From: JBKJUK01 sp046590705
Lineage (GTDB): Bacteria > Acidobacteriota > Thermoanaerobaculia > Gp7-AA8
Direction of reading: 5' to 3'
Assembly: GCA_046590705.1 (NCBI GenBank)
Contig: JBKJUK010000025.1
Span: 1 to 18,859, forward strand
DNA length: 18,859 nucleotides
A model generated the notes under the pieces. That model did no database searches and had not been told where the DNA came from. It saw nothing but the letters and a program-made list of their open reading frames with translations. Below are positions 14,020 through 18,859 of the stretch, piece after piece. A program made the position numbers and the translations under genes. Numbering within the stretch: position 1 is the stretch's first letter; each line of letters starts with the position of its first letter.

Positions 14020-14057
14020 ACATATCGCGAGACGCAGCCACGCCGGGCTCACACTAA

Positions 14058-14234
14058 CGTCATTCCGATGAGCGCGTAGCACAGATGCAAGCTTGCGGGC
14101 TCGACATGCGAAGAGGAATCTCCGTCCCGCGCCGCGTGGGTGGTCAAGTCACACCGCATCCGCGCGGACCGGAGATTCCTCCTCGCACTTCCAGCTGCAA
14201 AATTCTAACGACTAAGCGGCTCGTCGGAATGACG
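14058..14234. repeat. MITE-like palindromic element between convergent genes
   Basis: A 177-bp element with outer inverted ends CGTCATTCCGA (14058-14068) and TCGGAATGACG (14224-14234), and an inner perfect 12-bp inverted repeat, GAGGAATCTCCG (14113-14124) with CGGAGATTCCTC (14170-14181). It shares ends and inner motifs with 7186-7250 and 7373-7523. It has no protein-coding potential and sits in the 279-bp gap between the convergent oxidoreductase and LON-domain genes. The remaining 64 bp to the LON stop show nothing else. Confidence 0.85.
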
Positions 14235-14298
14235 GCGCTGGCAAAGTATCTCTTCGGCCGATCAGGCGGTACCGTCAACGCCATTGTGATAGCGGCGA

Positions 14299-14964
14299 TC
14301 AGTTCTTGCTCGGATCCACGTCAGTCCTGAAAGGTGCGAGAAAGTCGAGCATCTCCAGACGGCTTGCGAGCAGCGCAGCGACCTGCTCGGCACGCTTCGA
14401 GACTTCGTTTTCTTCGAGCAGCGACTGCTTCTGCTGCGCATCGACGTTGAGCGAGCTGATTAACCGGTTGGTCAGACCCTCCAGAGAACCTCCGCCGAGT
14501 TGTTCGAGATCGAGTTGCCCCGGCATGAAGGCAAGATACTGTCTGGTGAGCTCTCCGAGCCACTCCCTGTGTACGTAAGCGTCTTCCACCGCAGCCGGCT
14601 GTTCCGGTTCGTTGATTGCGCGAGCCACCCTGTACGAATCGACTCTCTCCACTTCTTCCAGAATACGAATACGCGCCGTTCCTTTCAGAATCAGGTTGAA
14701 TCGTCCATCTTCCAGACGTACTGCACCCTCAATCAGTCCGACCGTGGCAATGTCGTGCACCGCCGGCTGCCCGTAGTAGTTCATCTCCCACCCTGGCTTG
14801 AGCAGGACGATCCCGATTCGCCTGTCGCCTTCCAGCGCATCTGAGACCATCGACCGGTAGCGCGGCTCGAAGATATGAAGCGGAAGCCGGGTCTCAGGGA
14901 AGAACACGAGATTCGGAAGTGGAAACAGCGGGAGAAGAAAGGAGTCTTCTGCCAGTTCGGCCAT
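14299..14964 (-). CDS. Stand-alone LON substrate-binding domain protein
   Basis: A 221-residue cytosolic protein matching the N-terminal LON domain (PF02190 type): LPLFPLPNLVFFPETRLPLHIFEPRYRSMV (11-40), GIVLLKPGWE (51-60), then a beta-rich core to about 115, followed by an alpha-helical bundle (130-210). There is no AAA+ or Ser-Lys protease domain, so it is not Lon itself. Such short proteins are widespread; they may bind unfolded or regulatory proteins, but the role is unproven. The ATG is at 14964 with only a weak purine-rich site upstream. It is divergent from ubiD across 83 bp. Confidence 0.92.
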   Translation of the reverse strand: MAELAEDSFLLPLFPLPNLVFFPETRLPLHIFEPRYRSMVSDALEGDRRIGIVLLKPGWEMNYYGQPAVHDIATVGLIEGAVRLEDGRFNLILKGTARIRILEEVERVDSYRVARAINEPEQPAAVEDAYVHREWLGELTRQYLAFMPGQLDLEQLGGGSLEGLTNRLISSLNVDAQQKQSLLEENEVSKRAEQVAALLASRLEMLDFLAPFRTDVDPSKN

Positions 14965-15047
14965 GACGCGACTCTACTTCAATTCTCTCGAATTTACAGC
15001 CCGTTCAAGGCACTCGATGCGCGCATTTCGATTATGCTTCCGTCCGC

Positions 15048-16499
15048 ATGGCTTATAAAGACCTTCACCACTTCATCCAGCGCCTCGCAGCGGAGAAAGA
15101 ACTGGTTGTCATACGAGAGCGCGTGTCGCCCCACCTCGAGATTGCCGAGATCACTGACCGGGTCTCAAAAAAGTATGGTCCTGCGCTTCTGTTCGAGAAT
15201 GTGGAAGGTTCCTCGATGCCCGTAGCGATCAATCTGCTCGGCACCGAAAAGCGCATGCGGCTCGCCCTCGAGATCAACAGCTACGATGAGTGGACCAGTC
15301 GCCTCGACGTATTCCTCGAGCCAAAAGTACCGACCGGCATCATGGACAAAATCAAAATGTTGCCGGCCCTCGCCGAACTGACAAAACTGTTTCCGAAGAT
15401 CGTCAGCTCAGGCCGATGTCAGGAAGTCGTCATGAAAGGCGACGAAGTCGACCTCACCAAACTGCCGGTTCTCACCTGCTGGCCAGACGATGGCGGACCA
15501 TTCATCACACTGCCCCTGGTCTTCACCAAAGATCCGAAGACAGGGCGTCGCAATTGTGGAATGTACCGGATGCAGGTGTACGACCGGAACACCACCGGCA
15601 TGCACTGGCAACTGCACAAAGACGCCGCGCGACAACATCAGGACGCGGAAGCTGGAGCGTTCACGCGCATTCCGGTGAGCGTGGTCATCGGTGCAGACCC
15701 CGTGACCGTCTTCTCGGCCGTATGCCCGCTACCGCCGGACGTCGACGAGATGATGTTTGCCGGCTTCGCGCGCGGCGAGTCGATCAGGATGGTCAAGTGC
15801 GTCACCAACGATCTCGAGGTTCCAGAGAATGCAGAGATCGTGCTCGAAGGCTACGTCGACCCGAGCGAGCGGCGGCCTGAAGGACCGTTCGGCGATCACA
15901 CCGGCTTTTACACGCCGGTCGAACCGTACGCGGTCTTTCACGTCACTGCTGTCACGCACCGTCGCGATCCCGTGTACATGACCACCATCGTAGGCAAACC
16001 TCCCCAGGAAGATGCGCACATCGGTTTTGCCATCGAGCGAATGTTCCTTCCGATCCTCAAAAAGCAGTTCTCTGAGATTGTCGACATGCACATGCCACCC
16101 GAGGGTGTCATCCACAATCTGATGATCATTTCGATCAAGAAGCGTTATCCGGGACACGCCCGCAAGATCATGCATGCCATCTGGGGTCTGGGTCAGGCCA
16201 TGTTCACGAAAGTCATCGTGATCGTCGACGCACATGTCGATCCGCATGATCTTCCCACTGTGGCCTGGTACGTACTGAACAACATTGATCCGGAGCGCGA
16301 TACCGAGATGGTGCTCGGGCCGATTGATGTTCTGGATCACGCTTCGCGGGCATTCGGGTATGGAAGTCACATCGGGATCGACGGAACCAGGAAGCTTCCC
16401 GAAGAAGGATTCAACCGGGTGTGGCCAGCTGAAGTGGGCATGTCCGAGAGCGTGCGCAGGAAGATCGACGCTCTCTGGCCGAAGCTCGGTCTCGGCTGA
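15048..16499 (+). CDS. ubiD: UbiD-family prenylated-FMN decarboxylase
   Basis: A 483-residue member (family 450-520) that decarboxylates aromatic or alpha,beta-unsaturated acids with prenylated FMN made by a UbiX partner. RNCGMYRMQ (168-176) carries the metal/phosphate ligand Asn170 and catalytic Arg174. WQLHKDA (187-193) supplies His190, a likely metal ligand. PEGPFGDHTGFY (277-288) provides Glu278 and Asp283, completing an Arg-Glu-Asp/Glu triad. The likely role is in ubiquinone or menaquinone (futalosine route) biosynthesis; the sequence does not discriminate, and no ubiX or mqn gene is in the window. There is no Shine-Dalgarno before the ATG. TATGCT at about 15034 could be a -10 only some 10 bp upstream, so a very short leader is possible. 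The gene symbol names the family, not a proven pathway. Confidence 0.92.
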   Translation: MAYKDLHHFIQRLAAEKELVVIRERVSPHLEIAEITDRVSKKYGPALLFENVEGSSMPVAINLLGTEKRMRLALEINSYDEWTSRLDVFLEPKVPTGIMDKIKMLPALAELTKLFPKIVSSGRCQEVVMKGDEVDLTKLPVLTCWPDDGGPFITLPLVFTKDPKTGRRNCGMYRMQVYDRNTTGMHWQLHKDAARQHQDAEAGAFTRIPVSVVIGADPVTVFSAVCPLPPDVDEMMFAGFARGESIRMVKCVTNDLEVPENAEIVLEGYVDPSERRPEGPFGDHTGFYTPVEPYAVFHVTAVTHRRDPVYMTTIVGKPPQEDAHIGFAIERMFLPILKKQFSEIVDMHMPPEGVIHNLMIISIKKRYPGHARKIMHAIWGLGQAMFTKVIVIVDAHVDPHDLPTVAWYVLNNIDPERDTEMVLGPIDVLDHASRAFGYGSHIGIDGTRKLPEEGFNRVWPAEVGMSESVRRKIDALWPKLGLG

Positions 16500-16573
16500 A
16501 TCTCAGCTCGTCACTCACCCGACTGAAATCATCATCAAGCAGCATCGGAAGCGTAGATTCATCCGGAGGTTTC

Positions 16574-17710
16574 ATGTTACGCGTTCTTTTCTCTGCGGCC
16601 CTGATCGCAGTCGTGGCCATGCCTGCCATTGCGCAGCAGTCTCCGAATACCAAGCGCGCCGAGTTCCGGTGGGATCTCCTGCTGCGATACGACAGCATCG
16701 AAGACATTCCGTCGCGCATCCCGGTTTCCTTCGAAAGAACGCGTGTCCAGGTTCGCCCCGGGTTCCTTCTCTATCCGACATCAACCACAACGGTCGAGGT
16801 CAGGCTGGCCGGCTATGCCGACACCCGTGAGAATGACGAGCTCCCCCTCGCAGACGGTTCGTCCAAACAGTTTCAGATCGGCTCGCAGGACCATCTGACC
16901 TTCACCGGCCGGCAGGATAATTTCAGACCAAACAGCATCGCACTCGATCGCCTGAACATCCGCCTGCGGCCGACAGAGAACGTCGAGGTCGTGGCGGGAA
17001 AATTTCAGAATCCACTCGACACGACCGAGGCCACCTGGGACATCGACCTGCAACCTGAAGGAGTGGCTGGCACCTACATCCTCGGGGACACTGCCTCGGC
17101 GCACTCCCGCATCAGTGCAGTCGGGTACTTCGGGACGCAGCTGTACGGTGACCAGTCCAGGATTCTCGGCGGTCAGTACACATTCTCCACTGGAGAAGCA
17201 TCGACGACTGTTTTCTCCGCGTCCGCGACCTATCTCAACTATAGCGATCTGGACGAGCTCGGCCGAAAGAACTGGAGGCAGAATCGGACCATCGTGACAA
17301 ACGGCATTCGCGCATTCGCCTCCGACTTCGAGATCGCAGATGTTCTGCTGAGGCTTCGGTGCGACCGTTGGATACCGTTGGCCATGCATGTCGACGTCAT
17401 CCGTAATCTTGGCGCTTCAGATGACGGAGAGCGTGACGGACTGGAAGCGGGAGTGCGAATTGGAGAGTTGGGCGGCGCTGGATCGTATCGAGTTTCGTAC
17501 GTCTATCAGGACCTCGATCGCGATGCGGTGATGGACGGATTCAACGGAGACGACTGGTATCTTCACTCCTGGTACCGCGGAAGTCTCGTTCGTGCAGCTG
17601 TGGGTGTCGGCCGCGGCTTCGCCTTGCAGGGCACGTATGTCGAGGCCAATCATCACCAGACCACTTACCCCACAGAGCGTCTGATGCTGGACCTGATCAA
17701 ACGATTCTGA
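16574..17710 (+). CDS. Outer-membrane porin-like beta-barrel protein
   Basis: A 378-residue protein with a clear signal peptide (MLRVLFSAALIAVVAMPAIAQQ, cleavage after AIA). It then has many alternating amphipathic strands, such as TVEVRLAGYAD, DRLNIRLRPTENVEVVAGKF and GSYRVSYVYQDLDRDAV. The last residue is Phe (MLDLIKRF), the recognition signal for the BAM machinery. It resembles 'putative porin' families of anion or phosphate type; solute specificity is unknown. A good GGAGG lies 6-7 nt before the ATG. The gene follows ubiD by 74 bp on the same strand, with no terminator seen between them. Confidence 0.82.
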   Translation: MLRVLFSAALIAVVAMPAIAQQSPNTKRAEFRWDLLLRYDSIEDIPSRIPVSFERTRVQVRPGFLLYPTSTTTVEVRLAGYADTRENDELPLADGSSKQFQIGSQDHLTFTGRQDNFRPNSIALDRLNIRLRPTENVEVVAGKFQNPLDTTEATWDIDLQPEGVAGTYILGDTASAHSRISAVGYFGTQLYGDQSRILGGQYTFSTGEASTTVFSASATYLNYSDLDELGRKNWRQNRTIVTNGIRAFASDFEIADVLLRLRCDRWIPLAMHVDVIRNLGASDDGERDGLEAGVRIGELGGAGSYRVSYVYQDLDRDAVMDGFNGDDWYLHSWYRGSLVRAAVGVGRGFALQGTYVEANHHQTTYPTERLMLDLIKRF

Positions 17711-17743
17711 AGCGAATGGATGAACGATATCTGTGGTGATACT

Positions 17744-18039
17744 TCTGGCGCCCCTGCCGGGGCGCATATCGGTATGTGTCGCGGCCGGCTCCGGTGGCTG
17801 CGCGCTTCGCGCTGACCACCGGCTACCTTCGATTCGCGCCTCCGGCGCGTGCCGCAAATCGCGAGCGCTGCGTCGCGATTGAGCCGCGTGTGTCGAGCGT
17901 CATATCCCCGCACCCAACGCATCGAACGCACGTGGAGCGCGCCGGAGGCGCGGCAGAAGGTAGCCGGTGGCAAGCGCGAAGCGCGCAGCCACCGGAGCGA
18001 CAGCCGCGAATCATGACGCGCCCCGGCAGGGGCGCCAGA
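17744..18039. repeat. Large imperfect inverted repeat (cruciform-like), two copies of a ~100-bp element
   Basis: The left arm (17744-17849) begins TCTGGCGCCCCTGCCGGGGC and continues through CCGGTGGCTGCGCGCTTCGC to GCGCCTCCGGCGCG. The right arm (17938-18039) is its imperfect reverse complement, ending GCAGGGGCGCCAGA. The centre (17850-17937) has its own 8-bp hairpin, AATCGCGA/TCGCGATT (17857-17880). Each arm starts with a strong GC-rich palindrome. Open frames on both strands here are repeat translations, not genes. Confidence 0.88.
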
Positions 18040-18181
18040 GTGCGCGTTCTCCGTGACTGTCGATGTGCACGCGTGAATGTGGGGTTCGCAGGAGCGCAAC
18101 ACCGAAGATGTTCGTTCAGAGGGAGGATCGAGTTCAGTCTGAGCATGACTTCGATACGATGAGCGTATGCGGCATGATCTC

Positions 18182-18264
18182 TCTGGCGCCCCTGCCGGGG
18201 CGCATGTTGATATGTGCTGCTGTCCCGGTGGCTTCGCGCTTCGCGCTTACCCCGACTACCCTCG
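18182..18264 (+). repeat. Third copy of the GC-rich repeat element
   Basis: Same order of motifs as the left arm at 17744 and in the same orientation: TCTGGCGCCCCTGCCGGGGC, then CCCGGTGGCTTCGCGCTTCG, then a diverged CTACCCTCG end. It lies 30 bp before the P1-peptidase start, so it forms part of that gene's upstream region. The 142 bp between this copy and the large inverted repeat (18040-18181) show nothing recognisable. Confidence 0.85.
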
Positions 18265-18293
18265 ATACGAGTGCATCCACTTACAATCGTGCC

Positions 18294-18859
18294 ATGAGAA
18301 TCATCACCCTGGCCGCACTCACGCTCGCATTCACAACCGCCGCAGCTGCTGAGACGAGACCCCGTCTCCGCGATCTTGGCCTGCCTTGCGGAATTCTGCA
18401 GCCGGGTCTGCGCAACTCGATCACCGATGTCGAGGGCGTGCGTGTCGGGCACACGACCGTGATTCGAGGCGAGAACATTCGAACCGGCGTCACTGCCATC
18501 CTTCCGCATGGCGGAAATCCTTTTCAAGAGAAAGTCCCTGCCGCGGTCTTTGTCGGCAATGGGTTTGGCAAACTGACCGGATCAACCCAGATAACGGAAC
18601 TCGGCGAGCTGGAGTCGCCGATCCTGCTGACCTCCACGCTCAACGTTCCTCGCGTTGCCGACGCACTGCTCGACTACCTGCTTGCTCTGCCGGGGAACGA
18701 GAATGTCCGCTCGATCAACACCGTCATTGGCGAGACGAATGACGGAGCGTTGAACGACATTCGCGCGCGAGCGGTCTCGAGACTCGATGTCATGAACGCG
18801 TTGAAAAATGCATCAGTGGATGTCGCCGAAGGCGCGGTGGGCGCAGGGACCGGAACCGT
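18294..18859 (+). CDS. P1-family (DmpA-like, S58) peptidase, 5' part
   Basis: 188 codons of an N-terminal-nucleophile hydrolase that runs off the right edge. After a probable signal peptide (MRIITLAALTLAFTTAAAAE) come the family blocks RLRDLGLPCGILQPGLRNSITDVEGVRVGHTTV, GVTAILPHGG, FVGNGFGKLTGSTQITELGELESPI and VIGETNDGALNDIRAR, ending at EGAVGAGTGT. DmpA relatives are aminopeptidases or amidases that self-cleave to expose a catalytic Ser or Thr further downstream, beyond the window, so activity cannot be judged. Complete proteins are about 360-400 residues. The start ATG at 18294 is supported by the signal peptide; no clear ribosome site is present. Confidence 0.9.
   Translation, partial: MRIITLAALTLAFTTAAAAETRPRLRDLGLPCGILQPGLRNSITDVEGVRVGHTTVIRGENIRTGVTAILPHGGNPFQEKVPAAVFVGNGFGKLTGSTQITELGELESPILLTSTLNVPRVADALLDYLLALPGNENVRSINTVIGETNDGALNDIRARAVSRLDVMNALKNASVDVAEGAVGAGTGT

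Noticed and set aside
17665..18527. Long open frames on both strands across 17665-18527, up to 234 codons
   Set aside because: They lie in GC-rich inverted repeats, have biased Arg/Ser/Ala composition, overlap the P1-peptidase gene in one case, and show no domain.

Overview
The window looks like chromosome from a Gram-negative, moderately GC-rich bacterium. The envelope genes (a porin ending in Phe, an exported L,D-transpeptidase), the chromosomal order tilS-hpt-ftsH and abundant intergenic repeats fit Acidobacteriota or a similar phylum. That placement is inference; no phylogenetic marker was compared.

Layout. 1-237: 3'-truncated Phd/YefM-type antitoxin (minus) behind a pair of direct repeats. 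238-592: noncoding, with a 94-bp direct duplication carrying a REP-like hairpin. 593-1811 (minus): a small eight-cysteine zinc-binding protein gene whose 3' end overlaps zinc-type hemB. 1859-1897: apparent back-to-back promoters. 1971-6179 (plus): a CAT-anticodon tRNA, tilS, an HPRT-like gene overlapping tilS by 8 bp, and ftsH, closed by a strong intrinsic terminator. 6428-7138: exported L,D-transpeptidase. 7139-7618: noncoding, full of repeat fragments. 7619-7891: small orphan protein. 7934-9133 (minus): MFS drug-efflux-like transporter, divergent from a HAD phosphatase (9205-9897). 9898-10043: inverted pair of the REP-like element between convergent genes. 10044-10802 (minus): exported DUF6503/LolA-like protein, divergent from a tight three-gene operon (10869-14019) encoding a FabF-like ketosynthase, a SAM methyltransferase and an FAD-dependent oxidoreductase. 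A perfect 22-bp palindrome lies between the divergent starts. 14058-14234: MITE-like palindromic element. 14299-14964 (minus): stand-alone LON-domain protein. 15048-16499: UbiD-family decarboxylase. 16574-17710: porin. 17744-18264: three copies of a third repeat family, two facing each other as a roughly 300-bp cruciform-like structure. 18294-end: 5' part of a DmpA/P1-family peptidase.

Most interesting points. (1) The HPRT-like protein keeps its expected gene position but lacks several residues that HPRTs use for catalysis. (2) The ketosynthase-methyltransferase-oxidoreductase operon has no carrier protein or reductase beside it and looks like a minimal uncharacterised lipid or polyketide pathway. 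(3) A Cys-rich mini-protein overlaps the gene of a zinc enzyme. (4) A tRNA with CAT anticodon appears to be co-transcribed with tilS, whose product acts on one class of such tRNAs. (5) Three unrelated palindromic repeat families all sit directly after gene 3' ends. No CRISPR array, transposase, phage module or complete toxin-antitoxin pair is visible.
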